NCBI GenBank assembly: GCA_902618025.1
Contig: CACMYY010000011.1
Coordinates: 1-41,436 of the forward strand
Source: an uncultured SAR116 cluster alpha proteobacterium
GTDB lineage: Bacteria > Pseudomonadota > Alphaproteobacteria > Puniceispirillales > Marisalimonadaceae
Direction of reading: 5' to 3'
DNA length: 41,436 nt
The notes under the pieces were generated by a model. That model was given only the letters and a program-made list of their open reading frames with translations. It searched no databases and had not been told where the DNA came from. Positions 26,614-36,041 of the stretch are shown piece by piece. Position numbers and translations under genes: made by a program. Every line of letters starts with the position of its first letter. Position 1 is the stretch's first letter.

Positions 26614-29600
26614 ATGGATAATTTAATCAAATTTGCAATTAAACAACCTATAGCAGTTGCTGCGATGGTTTTTCTTATCATTACTTTTGGTTTTGTTTCT
26701 TTACAAAAAATACCAATTCAAATGACACCTGACATAGACAAGCCAATTTTACAGGTAAGAGTTTCATGGCCAGGTGCTTCTCCTAAAGATGTTGAAAGGG
26801 AAGTTGTTACTAGGGTTGAATTAGCTGTTAGTTCACTTACTGGTGTTGAAACGGTTGAATCAGATAGTCGTTTTGGATCCGCAAGAATAACTTTAACATA
26901 TTCTGTTGGTCAAGATATGGACATTGCTCTTGTGCAGCTCTTAAGTAAAGTTTCCTCAATTGACGGTTTACCTTTTGATGCAAAACGGCCAACTGTTCGT
27001 ACATCTAATTCAGATGATAGCCCAATTTCAAGATTGGCTATGATTAAATTACCTGGATCTAAAGTACAGGATCTAGGTAGTTTGGGAGATTTTGTAGAAT
27101 ATGAAATTATAGAAAAATTATCACGAATAGAAGGTGTTTCAGAAATAACATTCCGAGGAGGGCAAAAAAAAGAATTAAAAGTAGCATTAGATATAAATAA
27201 ATTAGCTGAATATTCAATTTCAATACCAGCTGTACTGGAGGCACTGAGAGCTAGTTCAGCACAAGTCACAGCAGGAGAAATTATTGAGGGAAAAAGAACT
27301 TATTCTCTTCGAACTGAAGCTATTTCATATACACCTAAAACTGCTAGAAATATAATTTTGAGATCTGAAACGGGTTTAGATGGTATCCCGGTAAATGTTA
27401 AGTTAGAAGATGTAGCAAAAATTTATATGTCTTACAAAAAATCTACTAGCTTTAGAAGATTAAACGGACAGGATGCAATTACTTTTGCAGTAATAAGAGA
27501 ACCTGATTCAAACGTTGTAGAAATTATCAAAAGTTTAAAGATAGAAATTGAAAAATTAAACAATGGTATTCTTGCTGAAAATGGTCTTGTTTTGAATAAT
27601 GTTTATGATGAAACAGTTTATATTAATGCTGCCATTAAATTAGTTCAACAAAACATCATTATTGGTGGAATTCTTGCAATATGTATATTAATGCTTTTTT
27701 TAAGGAGCATCAGACCTACATCTATAATTATGTTGGCAATACCAGTTTCTGTTATTGGTACATTTGTAGCAATTTCTTGGTTGGGTCTTTCGGTGAATGT
27801 TATATCGTTGGCTGGACTAGCCTTTGCTGTTGGAATGGTAGTTGATGCTTCAATTGTCAGTCAAGAGAATATATATAGATTAAAACAGTCAGGCATGTCT
27901 GCTGCCATGGCTTCATACAGGGGCTCAAAACAAGTTTGGGCTCCTATACTAGGTTCTGCACTAACTACTGTTGTTGTTTTCATTCCAATTTTATTACTAG
28001 ATTTGCCAGTAGGACAATTATTTAGAGATATAGGCATAGCAATTTCAGTATCTGTATTAATCTCAGTTATAATTTCAATAACATTAATACCATCTGTAGC
28101 TTCTAGAATACTTGAGAGTTCAAAAGAAAAAGAAGACAAATGGTTTTCTATTAAATTTTTTGATAATTTTGCAAGTAAGTTAGCAAAATTAATACAAACA
28201 TATGCTTCTTGGACAACTAGTTCTTTGAAATCTGGTTTAACTGTTGTTTTTTGTTTGATAATTACCGCTGGCTTAATAATAGTGTCTTTTCTACCTCCAC
28301 TTGATTATTTGCCTGATGGGAATAGAAATTTTGTATTTGCTCGCATAATTGTACCTCCAGGGTATAATAAAGAATCGACTGTTGAAATATCTAGAGCGAT
28401 GGAGATAGCCGCAAAACCACTTTGGGAGGCTGAAAGTGATGGTCCTTATGGAAAGCCAAAGATCTCACGTTTCTTCTTTGTAGCTTACTCAGGTGGAGCA
28501 TTTGCAGGAGCAGCTACTGAAAATCCTGAAAGAGTAAAAGAGATTTTACCAGTACTTACAACACCGATAAGATCACAACCAGGTGCTAGAGCATTTGCTC
28601 AGCAAGCTTCATTATTTGGAAGATCGGTAGGTGGATCTAGAGTAATAAAAATTGAAATTACAGGACCTTCACTGGACTTAATACAACCAACAGCACAAAA
28701 AATTTTTAGAATTGTTAAGAGTGAATTTCCTCCTAAAAATGGACATCAAGTTAGATCAGTTCCTCAAATGGGAACTGGATCGCCTCAAGTTATCATAAAA
28801 CCTATTCCTGAGAGATTAGCTGACATTGGAATGACAGCGAGAGATTTAGCACAATCTTTGGATGTTTATAATGATGGAATACAAATATTAGAGATACCGT
28901 TTGAAGGAAGATTGATTGAGCTAGTTCTAACTTCAAATAAAGCCAATACCAACAAAATAGATGACTTAAAAAATTTACCATTGATACTTAAAACAGGAGA
29001 ATTAGTAAGATTGTCACAAGTTGCTGAGATTGACTTGATTGGTGTTCCTGAACAAATAAAAAGGTTGTCAGGCAGAAGAGTAATTACATTACAACTACGT
29101 CCACATGAAAGTATTTCATTAGAAGATGCAGTCTTAAAATTGCAGAATTTAGTAATTGAACCTCTAATAAAAGATGTGCCTAGTGGTATTTCAATTAACT
29201 TATCTGGTGCAGCAAGTGAATTAGAGCGGACATGGATTGCAATGAAAAATAACGTAGTAATTGCTCTTTTTGTTATTTTCTTATTGCTTACAGTCTTAAT
29301 GAGATCATTTATCCTACCTTTTGTAATTGTAATAACTGTTCCAATAGCAGGTGCAGGAGGTGTTATGGGACTAGTTGTTTTAAATCAATTTACTGCTCAA
29401 TCACTTGATATGCTGACTATGTTAGGTTTTATAATCTTGAGTGGAATTGTTGTAAATAATTCTATCTTAATGGTGGAGCAAACTCTTTGGCATATTAGAT
29501 ATGAAAGTATGAAAATTTCAGAAGCTATCACAGAAGCAACTAGAAATAGAATAAGACCAATTTTTATGTCAACTTTGACAAGTTTGTTTGGTTTAATTCC

Positions 29601-29781
29601 ACTTGTAATTTTCCCTGGTTCTGGTTCAGAATTATATCGTGGTATTGGTACTGTTGTCTTTGGAGGATTATCCACCTCTGCTATTTTAACTTTACTTATG
29701 GTTCCACCTTTGCTTGCTTTAGCGTTAAAATTCGAAAAAGTAAAACCAATATCTAAAAATACACATGAAGAATTTATTTAA
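26614..29781 (+). CDS. RND family efflux pump permease
   Basis: Inner-membrane proton-driven pump of 1055 residues, the usual length. The layout is one N-terminal helix, a large periplasmic loop (about 35-340), six helices, a second periplasmic loop (about 560-860) and the last six helices. The proton relay in helix 4 reads GMVVDASIV with a single Asp411, where AcrB has Asp-Asp; in helix 10 Asn948-Asn949 stand where AcrB has Lys-Asn. The NN form occurs in many RND pumps, so it should still work but belongs to a group apart from AcrB. No transcription regulator or outer-membrane factor is adjacent. Substrate unknown. Confidence 0.93.
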   Translation: MDNLIKFAIKQPIAVAAMVFLIITFGFVSLQKIPIQMTPDIDKPILQVRVSWPGASPKDVEREVVTRVELAVSSLTGVETVESDSRFGSARITLTYSVGQDMDIALVQLLSKVSSIDGLPFDAKRPTVRTSNSDDSPISRLAMIKLPGSKVQDLGSLGDFVEYEIIEKLSRIEGVSEITFRGGQKKELKVALDINKLAEYSISIPAVLEALRASSAQVTAGEIIEGKRTYSLRTEAISYTPKTARNIILRSETGLDGIPVNVKLEDVAKIYMSYKKSTSFRRLNGQDAITFAVIREPDSNVVEIIKSLKIEIEKLNNGILAENGLVLNNVYDETVYINAAIKLVQQNIIIGGILAICILMLFLRSIRPTSIIMLAIPVSVIGTFVAISWLGLSVNVISLAGLAFAVGMVVDASIVSQENIYRLKQSGMSAAMASYRGSKQVWAPILGSALTTVVVFIPILLLDLPVGQLFRDIGIAISVSVLISVIISITLIPSVASRILESSKEKEDKWFSIKFFDNFASKLAKLIQTYASWTTSSLKSGLTVVFCLIITAGLIIVSFLPPLDYLPDGNRNFVFARIIVPPGYNKESTVEISRAMEIAAKPLWEAESDGPYGKPKISRFFFVAYSGGAFAGAATENPERVKEILPVLTTPIRSQPGARAFAQQASLFGRSVGGSRVIKIEITGPSLDLIQPTAQKIFRIVKSEFPPKNGHQVRSVPQMGTGSPQVIIKPIPERLADIGMTARDLAQSLDVYNDGIQILEIPFEGRLIELVLTSNKANTNKIDDLKNLPLILKTGELVRLSQVAEIDLIGVPEQIKRLSGRRVITLQLRPHESISLEDAVLKLQNLVIEPLIKDVPSGISINLSGAASELERTWIAMKNNVVIALFVIFLLLTVLMRSFILPFVIVITVPIAGAGGVMGLVVLNQFTAQSLDMLTMLGFIILSGIVVNNSILMVEQTLWHIRYESMKISEAITEATRNRIRPIFMSTLTSLFGLIPLVIFPGSGSELYRGIGTVVFGGLSTSAILTLLMVPPLLALALKFEKVKPISKNTHEEFI

Positions 29782-29815
29782 TTCTAACTAAATTATAACT
29801 CTTTATTTTTATTTA

Positions 29816-29845
29816 GTGACAAAAGACTTAATAAAAAGCTATATA
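29816..29845 (+). promoter_or_regulatory. likely typA promoter
   Basis: GTGACA (29816-29821), 18 nt, then TATATA (29840-29845) in the 105-nt gap before typA, predicting a transcript start near 29852 and a ~35-nt leader. The -10 is close to consensus and placement is good. Confidence 0.45.
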
Positions 29846-29886
29846 AGCACCGTTATGTTAAATCTTAACAAAATTAAAGAAGTAAA

Positions 29887-31731
29887 ATGAAAAATATTAT
29901 GTCAGCGGAAGAGAAAATAAAATTAATCAGAAATATAGCCATAGTTGCTCATGTTGATCATGGTAAAACAACTTTAGTTGATACATTGTTACAACAATCT
30001 GGTACATTTGCTGCTCATTCAGAATTAGTTGAAAGAGTAATGGATTCTAATGATTTAGAAAAAGAACGTGGCATAACGATTTTATCAAAAAATACAGGAT
30101 TGAGATGGAAAGAATGGAGAATTAATATTGTAGACACTCCAGGTCATGCAGATTTTGGTGGTGAAGTTGAAAGAGTTTTATCTATGGTAGATTCAGTATT
30201 ATTATTAGTAGATGCTGTTGATGGTCCTATGCCGCAAACTAGCTTTGTTACTAAAAAAGCTCTTGAAGCAGGTCTCTGTCCTATTGTCGTAATAAACAAA
30301 GTTGATAGAGATGGAGCTAGACCAGATTGGGTGTTAGATCAAACATTTGATCTTTTTGATAAATTAGGCGCTAATGAAACACAACTTGATTTTCCTGTAG
30401 TTTATGCATCTGCAATTCAGGGATGGGCAACTAATGATTTGATAAACAAAAAAAATAATATGGATGCAATATTCGATACTATCATAAACAAAGTTCCTTA
30501 TCCAAATGTTGATCCAAATAGTAATCTTCAAATGCAAATATCAGCTTTAAGTTATTCTAGTTATGTTGGTTTGATAGGAACAGGAAGAATAAGAAGAGGA
30601 CATTTAAAAAGGGGTCATAACGTCTCTATTGGCGATGAAAATGGAAATGTTCGTCAAGGTAAAGTTTTACAAATAATGAATTTTCATGGTTTAGAAAAGG
30701 TAGAAGTTGATGAGGCTAATGCAGGAGATATTGTAGCAATAAGTGGCCTTGGAGAGCTAAAAATTTCTGATACAATTTGTGAAGTTGGAAAGTTTGAAGC
30801 ATTAAAAAAATTGTCCGTTGATGAACCTACTATCAGTATGATGATACAAGTAAATGATAGTCCATTTGCAGGTCAAGAAGGAAAATTAGTTACAAGTAGG
30901 TCAATTCGTGAACGGTTACATCAAGAATTAAAAACTAATGTTGCATTAAGAGTTGAAGATACAGATAATCCAGATAAATTTAGAATTTCAGGTCGTGGTG
31001 AACTTCACTTATCTGTTCTTATTGAGAATATGAGAAGAGAAGGTTTCGAAATGGGCGTGTCATCTCCTGAGGTAATTACAAAAATCATAGACAATGTGAA
31101 AAATGAACCTTTTGAAAACTTAACCATTGATATTGAAGAAATTCATCAAGGCAAAATAATGGAAAAACTAGGTGAAAGAAAAGCTCAATTGATAGATATG
31201 GTTCCAGACAGTAATGGTAGAGTTCGTATAGATTATAGCATTGCTAGTAGAGGTTTAATAGGTTTTAGGACAGAATTTTTAACATTAACCTCTGGATCAG
31301 GTCTAATGTATCATACATTTGATAAGTATAGTCCTGTTATGGAAGGATTACAGACTGGTAGAAGAAATGGAGCCCTAATTTCAATTGGCCAAGGTAAAGC
31401 TCTTCCATATGCATTATTTAACCTTCAAGATAGAGGAAAAATGATAATTAAAAATGGTGTTGAAGTTTATGAGGGTATGATAATTGGTATTCACAGTAGA
31501 AATAATGATCTTGTTGTAAATCCTCTCAAAGGTAAACAACTTACAAATATAAGGGCTTCTGGAAATGACGACGCTGTCTTATTAACAACGCCTATCAATG
31601 TTACTTTAGAATTTGCATTGGAATTTATAAATGATGATGAACTAATTGAAGTAACGCCAATTAGTCTTAGGATTAGAAAAAAATTTTTAAAAGAACATGA
31701 AAGAAAAAAAGCTGCAAGAGCTGCATCTTAA
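29887..31731 (+). CDS. typA: ribosome-binding GTPase TypA/BipA
   Basis: Translational GTPase of 614 residues, involved in 50S assembly and stress or cold adaptation. G1 AHVDHGKTT (21-29), the switch I ERGITI, G3 [11 protein letters not shown] and G4 NKVDRDGA are intact; elongation-factor domains II, III and V follow, and then the BipA-specific C-terminal domain ([22 protein letters not shown]). The ATG at 29887 has AGAAG four bases ahead; an ATG four codons later is an alternative. It abuts mocA with no bases between stops. Confidence 0.96.
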   Translation: MKNIMSAEEKIKLIRNIAIVAHVDHGKTTLVDTLLQQSGTFAAHSELVERVMDSNDLEKERGITILSKNTGLRWKEWRINIVDTPGHADFGGEVERVLSMVDSVLLLVDAVDGPMPQTSFVTKKALEAGLCPIVVINKVDRDGARPDWVLDQTFDLFDKLGANETQLDFPVVYASAIQGWATNDLINKKNNMDAIFDTIINKVPYPNVDPNSNLQMQISALSYSSYVGLIGTGRIRRGHLKRGHNVSIGDENGNVRQGKVLQIMNFHGLEKVEVDEANAGDIVAISGLGELKISDTICEVGKFEALKKLSVDEPTISMMIQVNDSPFAGQEGKLVTSRSIRERLHQELKTNVALRVEDTDNPDKFRISGRGELHLSVLIENMRREGFEMGVSSPEVITKIIDNVKNEPFENLTIDIEEIHQGKIMEKLGERKAQLIDMVPDSNGRVRIDYSIASRGLIGFRTEFLTLTSGSGLMYHTFDKYSPVMEGLQTGRRNGALISIGQGKALPYALFNLQDRGKMIIKNGVEVYEGMIIGIHSRNNDLVVNPLKGKQLTNIRASGNDDAVLLTTPINVTLEFALEFINDDELIEVTPISLRIRKKFLKEHERKKAARAAS

Positions 31732-32346
31732 TTAATAATTAACTTTTGTTTTAGTTAGCTCTTCTTTTGTATCAACATCAAAAATTGTTCCAAATCCAGT
31801 CTTAAAAGTAATTATATCTTTTTTTCTTATTAGTGATCTGGCACCAAAATCATCTCTGAGACTTTTTAAAGTTTTAAAATAATTTCTTGGCAAGATAACA
31901 GGATTACCTATTCGATAATTATGTTCAGGAGCTACTACTTTTACACAATTGAGTTCTATAAATTTTTTTTCCAAGTTTATAAGATCTTTAGAATTAATAT
32001 ATGGCATATCTGCTGGAATAATCATAACTCCATCAATATCTGCGTTTAAATTATTCATTCCCAAAGCAATTGAAGTTCCAATACCTTTTCTGTAGTTTTT
32101 ATTTTCTAAAATTTTGACATCTGTATTTTTATTAAATATTAAATTTTTAATTATATTTTTTTCATGTCCTACTATTATTATCAATTCTGAAGGATCAAAT
32201 ATTTTAAATAATGTATCTAAAATATGGTTAATTAAAGGTTTACCATTTATTATTTCTGAAAGTTTATTTTTATCTCCAAAACGTTTACTTTCACCTGCAG
32301 CTAGTACAATTTTTTTGATTTTATAGGCCTTTTTCTCATTTGTCAT
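31732..32346 (-). CDS. MocA-like molybdenum cofactor nucleotidyltransferase
   Basis: NTP-transferase of 204 residues with the Rossmann signature VLAAGESKRFGDKNKL (14-29) and the metal-site segment MIIPADMPYI. It is of the MobA/MocA type; next to xdhC the likely role is CTP:molybdopterin cytidylyltransferase (MocA), making the MCD cofactor used by xanthine dehydrogenase and CO dehydrogenase type enzymes. It overlaps xdhC by 11 nt on the minus strand, so they are translationally coupled. No MCD enzyme is encoded in the window. The guanylyl version (MobA) cannot be fully ruled out. Confidence 0.82.
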   Translation of the reverse strand: MTNEKKAYKIKKIVLAAGESKRFGDKNKLSEIINGKPLINHILDTLFKIFDPSELIIIVGHEKNIIKNLIFNKNTDVKILENKNYRKGIGTSIALGMNNLNADIDGVMIIPADMPYINSKDLINLEKKFIELNCVKVVAPEHNYRIGNPVILPRNYFKTLKSLRDDFGARSLIRKKDIITFKTGFGTIFDVDTKEELTKTKVNY

Positions 32347-33289
32347 GATTTTTGCGTCTATAATTTATTATCTCTGCTAATATTGATGTAGCTATCTCAG
32401 CGGGTGTTTTTGCATTGATATCCAGCCCTATTGGACCATGAATTTTAGATAATTCTTCTTTTTTAAACCCCATTTGAAGTAATCTGTTATATCTTTTGTG
32501 ATGAGTTTTTTTACTTCCCAATGATCCAATATATCCAAAATTCTTTTTTAAACAATAGATTAACGCTAAGTCATCAATTTTAGGGTCATGTGTAAGCGTT
32601 ACTAAATGTGAAGATTTATCAAGATGAAACTTTGATAGTGCTTCATCTGGCCATTGACTTATTATTTTACAATTTGGAAACCTGTCTTTTGTTGCGAAAT
32701 GGTCTCTTGGATCAATTAATATTATCTCATAATCTGCCACATCAGCTAATGGAACTAATGCTTGCGCAATATGAACTGCTCCAACAATAAATAATCTAGG
32801 TTTAGGGTCAATAATATGAATGAATTCATTTTTTTTCTCATCAAAATAACTTATCTGGTTATCTAATGTGTTATCAATTTTTCTAGAGCCATTTAAGCAA
32901 TTAATTCTTAATTTAATAATTTCTCTTTTATTTATACTATTTACAATTGAATATACAATTTTATCATCTAGGTCTAATGGTTGAATAAGTACTTTTAGCT
33001 CACCTCCACATGCTAACCCAACTTCCCAAGCCATATCATTTGATATTCCATAATCTTTTATTCTTGTTTTACCATCTTTTATAGAGTTAATACCCTCTAA
33101 AATGACTGCTCCTTCAATACATCCACCAGAAACAGAACCAATTATTTCACCATTTTGGTCAATAGCCATTTGTCCACCTACAGGTCTTGGCGAACTACCC
33201 CATGTTGAAATTACTGTGGCAAGAGCAAGTTTTCTTTTTTGTTTTAACCAAATACTTGTTGGTGTAAGAATGTCATCGACATTATTCAT
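32336..33289 (-). CDS. XdhC/CoxI family molybdoenzyme maturation protein
   Basis: A 317-residue protein that in XdhC binds molybdenum cofactor, promotes its sulfuration and delivers it to xanthine dehydrogenase; CoxI members serve CO dehydrogenase. Conserved points: GSSPRPVGGQMAI (about 30-42), GSVSGGCIEGAV, LACGGELKVLIQP and a C-terminal Rossmann-like domain (LFIVGAVHIAQALVPLA; IGSLGSKKTHHKR; GLDINAKTPAEIA). The ATG at 33289 is followed downstream by mocA overlapping by 11 nt. The gap to divergent bioY is 103 nt. Confidence 0.88.
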   Translation of the reverse strand: MNNVDDILTPTSIWLKQKRKLALATVISTWGSSPRPVGGQMAIDQNGEIIGSVSGGCIEGAVILEGINSIKDGKTRIKDYGISNDMAWEVGLACGGELKVLIQPLDLDDKIVYSIVNSINKREIIKLRINCLNGSRKIDNTLDNQISYFDEKKNEFIHIIDPKPRLFIVGAVHIAQALVPLADVADYEIILIDPRDHFATKDRFPNCKIISQWPDEALSKFHLDKSSHLVTLTHDPKIDDLALIYCLKKNFGYIGSLGSKKTHHKRYNRLLQMGFKKEELSKIHGPIGLDINAKTPAEIATSILAEIINYRRKNHDK

Positions 33290-33392
33290 TAATTAATTAC
33301 CTCATAAATATAATTTTATAAAAAATTAATTTATGATATATACACATTATATAAAATTAGTAAGTAAAACTTTATTTAAAAGGAAATTTATT

Positions 33393-33989
33393 ATGAATAA
33401 CACTAAAATATCTAAGGTTAGTTGGTTAGAAAGTTTTGTATTAAAAAAGAAGCCTAATGAACATTTTTCTTTATTTACTAGTTTTGTGACAGTTGTTATT
33501 TGTAGCTTTTTATTAATATTATCTGCCAAAATTAAAGTGGATTTGTATCCTGTTCCAATGACCATGCAACCATTAGCCGTCCTCTTGATTGCAATGTTGT
33601 GTGGAAGAAATATATCTGTTGCTGCAGTGGGTTTATATTTATTTCAAGGAATGGTTGGATTACCAGTTTTTGCTTATGGAGGAGGGTTACCATATTTATT
33701 AGGACCCACAGGAGGATTTTTGTTTGGATTTTTATTTGCCTCAATATTAATTGGAGAACTTGCAGATAGGGGATGGGGAAAATCACTATTCAAATCTGTT
33801 TTTGCAATGTTGTTAGGGTTAATTGTTATTTATACTTGCGGAATTCTTCAACTCAGCATTTTAAAAGGTTTTAATTTTGCAATTATTAATGGTTTAAAAC
33901 CGTTTATTGTAGGCGATTTATATAAGCTGATATTAGCTGCCTTGCTCATACCGCAGATTTGGAAGCTTGTTAATAAAGTTGAAAAATAA
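33393..33989 (+). CDS. bioY: biotin transporter BioY
   Basis: S-component of the biotin importer, 198 residues with about six membrane helices. The family core is plain: VPMTMQPLAVLLIAMLCGR, FQGMVGLPVFAYGGGLPYLL and GPTGGFLFGF. No bioM/bioN energising genes are adjacent; BioY can act alone or borrow an ECF module. I start at ATG 33393 with AAAGG upstream; an in-frame extension back to 33333 has a non-conserved, charged N-terminus. It matters to the pccAB operon, whose product needs biotin. I see no clear BirA or BioR operator in the 103-nt gap before it. Confidence 0.93.
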   Translation: MNNTKISKVSWLESFVLKKKPNEHFSLFTSFVTVVICSFLLILSAKIKVDLYPVPMTMQPLAVLLIAMLCGRNISVAAVGLYLFQGMVGLPVFAYGGGLPYLLGPTGGFLFGFLFASILIGELADRGWGKSLFKSVFAMLLGLIVIYTCGILQLSILKGFNFAIINGLKPFIVGDLYKLILAALLIPQIWKLVNKVEK

Positions 33990-34003
33990 ACTAAATTTGC
34001 TAA

Positions 34004-34279
34004 TTAAGCATCATTTAATGCGTTATTTTGAGCTTCAATAGAAGTTAATCCACTACTTTTATTTTCTAAAGCGTCTTCAAAAGCAAGTATTTCGAAATCA
34101 TCAATATCTTCAAGTTTGTTGACAAAAAAATCTTCAGGCTTTGTATCTGACGGATGATCAATATTAATTGCTATAATTGCTGCTATAGTTGATGAAACCA
34201 ATTTTATTTTTTTATTTTTATAGTTTTGAAAATCAATTACTTTACACGGTGAGTTATTCGCACCAGGTTTATGCATCAT
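34004..34279 (-). CDS. small hypothetical protein downstream of the repeat protein
   Basis: A 91-residue soluble-looking protein that I do not recognise. It has no signal peptide. An N-terminal basic part (VIDFQNYKNKKIKL) is followed by a weakly hydrophobic stretch (VSSTIAAIIAINI, about 28-40) and an acidic C-terminal half. GGAG eight bases before the ATG at 34279 supports it as a gene. It follows the three-repeat exported protein by 23 nt on the same strand, so they are probably cotranscribed and may work together. Convergent with bioY (14 nt between stops). Confidence 0.62.
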   Translation of the reverse strand: MMHKPGANNSPCKVIDFQNYKNKKIKLVSSTIAAIIAINIDHPSDTKPEDFFVNKLEDIDDFEILAFEDALENKSSGLTSIEAQNNALNDA

Positions 34280-34302
34280 TAATTATACTCCACAAAAAAT
34301 AA

Positions 34303-35481
34303 TTATTGACCAACTCTTCTTATAACAATTCTGCCAGAAGGTTTATTATTAACGTTTTCAACTGTTCTAGTAGCTTGACTATATAAGTTAGTTTCTATAC
34401 CAAAGTTATCAACAACAGCAACTCTTGCTCTTATTTGAGATCCAACTAAAGATTGATTTAAAGGAAGAATAGGACCACTCAAGCTATTCAGACCCATCCA
34501 ATTTCTACCATCCTTTGAAGTTTCCCAACTAATAGATATTGAGGCAATTCCATCTTCGTCTGACAGAGAATCTGATAATGCTCTAAGTGTAATGCCTTCT
34601 TTAGGTTCACCAATAATAGTAACTTCACCTTGTACAGGATCATCTAAATTATCTATTGTTTCAGATGGACTTGTATAAAGAACTTCTCTTGTGCCATGAG
34701 AATCAATATAAGATACAACTGCTCTGTAGGAATACCCAACTTGATTTTGTGTTAATCTTAAAACCTCATTTTGAGCAGTAGGGTATGCTTCCCATGAAGA
34801 TTTAGAAGATGATCTTTGCCAGGTTATATCAAAACCACCTATACCATCTTCGTCAGCAATACTTGATGTATCAACTACAAGAGCACTGTCTTCAACGGCT
34901 GACCCGATTAGACGAGCGGAACCTGTTGGCTTGTCATTTACATTTCTTACAGGGGTGGATGGTGGGCTTGTCAATGGTTCTAAATTTCCCTGACCATCAA
35001 CATAAGAGATTGCTACCCGTAATCTACTCCCAACATGAATTTCTCTTGGAGTAAAAGATTGGTTAGTTGCCCCACTAATATTAGTCCATTTTTTATTATC
35101 AGATGAAATTTGCCACTGTACACTTACCGATCCCATCCCATCAGAATCTGTTACTGAAGAAAGATCAATAATTAGAGGTACGTCTTCAATAGCTGCAAAG
35201 CCAGCTGTTTCTACATTTTCATCTTCACTTGAAATATTTTTATTCTTAGACGTGGAAGCATTTTTAGATATATTTTTCTTATCTGTGGAAGGTAATTTTT
35301 TTTGTTTGTCAACATAGAGTTTGTTATGGTCATGTTGTACGATGTTGCTTTTTTGTTTTTTAACTTTACTATCCTTTATTGAAGGATCACCACCTGCTAA
35401 AACATTTTTGGAATTAAGCGTCGCAATTCCTAATATAACACTGAGTGTTAATATTAAGAGATTGTTTCTAATAAAACGCAT
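34303..35481 (-). CDS. exported protein with three Ig-like repeats
   Basis: A 392-residue protein. Residues 1-29 form a signal peptide (cleavage near NVLA-GG); 30-92 are a polar, Lys/Ser/Asn-rich linker; 94-389 are three diverged repeats of about 98 residues. Each repeat has the DxDGxxxxxxxW block, a later VGxxxRaxVsYxD segment and a closing NvNdxP-like turn. This looks like the Ig-like repeats in large bacterial surface adhesins, but here as a short protein with no RTX, LPXTG, autotransporter or type I secretion tail. The ATG at 35481 has GGAGG (on the minus strand, 35487-35491) five bases ahead. Location is probably periplasm or cell surface; function unknown. Confidence 0.8.
   Translation of the reverse strand: MRFIRNNLLILTLSVILGIATLNSKNVLAGGDPSIKDSKVKKQKSNIVQHDHNKLYVDKQKKLPSTDKKNISKNASTSKNKNISSEDENVETAGFAAIEDVPLIIDLSSVTDSDGMGSVSVQWQISSDNKKWTNISGATNQSFTPREIHVGSRLRVAISYVDGQGNLEPLTSPPSTPVRNVNDKPTGSARLIGSAVEDSALVVDTSSIADEDGIGGFDITWQRSSSKSSWEAYPTAQNEVLRLTQNQVGYSYRAVVSYIDSHGTREVLYTSPSETIDNLDDPVQGEVTIIGEPKEGITLRALSDSLSDEDGIASISISWETSKDGRNWMGLNSLSGPILPLNQSLVGSQIRARVAVVDNFGIETNLYSQATRTVENVNNKPSGRIVIRRVGQ
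34315..35202 (-). repeat. three protein-level tandem repeats (about 98 residues each)
   Basis: Repeat units are at residues 94-193, 194-291 and 292-389 of the exported protein. Matching landmarks are TDSDG/ADEDG/SDEDG, VQWQISSD/ITWQRSSS/ISWETSKD, HVGSRLRVAISYVD/QVGYSYRAVVSYID/LVGSQIRARVAVVD, and NVNDKP/NLDDPV/NVNNKP. They are clear in protein but diverged in DNA, so the duplication is old. Confidence 0.85.
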
Positions 35482-35621
35482 TTAAACCTCCACTGACTTA
35501 ATAACTAACACAATATATATCACAGAACCAAAAAAGAAACATTTTTTTTAATTCTCTAAAATCACTATTATAAATTTGTTTAACTAAATTAATAAAAAAT
35601 AAGAATTTTTATATCACAATT

Positions 35622-35936
35622 TTAATTAGTTTTTAATAATATTTCTTTTAGAATTTTATTATTGTCTATTATTGCATGTTTTAATTCTTTTAATTCTTTT
35701 TTAATTTCTTCTAAGTCTCTGTAATTAGTTATTTTATTTTCCTCTTTAACTATATTAGTTAATATCAACGTATCATCTAAATTATTGTTAGAAAAAATTG
35801 TATCATCTTGTTTAGTATTATCTAAGGTGTCACTAGATGTTACATATTTCTTAATTTCTTCCATTTCTAACTTTATTGAATTAAGTTTTTTTTCTTTAAT
35901 TTTGCTCAACTTTATATCCGATTCTCTATTTAACAA
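35622..35936 (-). CDS. small coiled-coil protein, unknown
   Basis: A possible 104-residue protein, highly charged and rich in Lys, Glu, Asn and Ile, with heptad-like patterns at about 10-30 and 72-102 (LEEIKKELKELKHAIIDNNK) and a polar middle. No match to a family I know. The start is uncertain: TTG at 35936 is the only start at the N-terminus, with a weak ribosome-binding site, and the first ATG (residue 26) would leave about 79 residues. The coding look may partly reflect base composition, so it is less sure than its neighbours. Confidence 0.45.
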   Translation of the reverse strand: MLNRESDIKLSKIKEKKLNSIKLEMEEIKKYVTSSDTLDNTKQDDTIFSNNNLDDTLILTNIVKEENKITNYRDLEEIKKELKELKHAIIDNNKILKEILLKTN

Positions 35937-36041
35937 TCTTTATTGTACAAAAGATTAAGTTTGTATATATTATCATTTTTTTTATTTGATGCTATAAATT
36001 AAATATAATATTTTCATAGTAAAATTCTATAGGTAAAAAAT

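Noticed and set aside
27861-28139. Minus-strand frames inside the RND pump (also 26910-27269 and 29397-29675)
   Set aside because: Shadow frames of a strongly conserved plus-strand gene.
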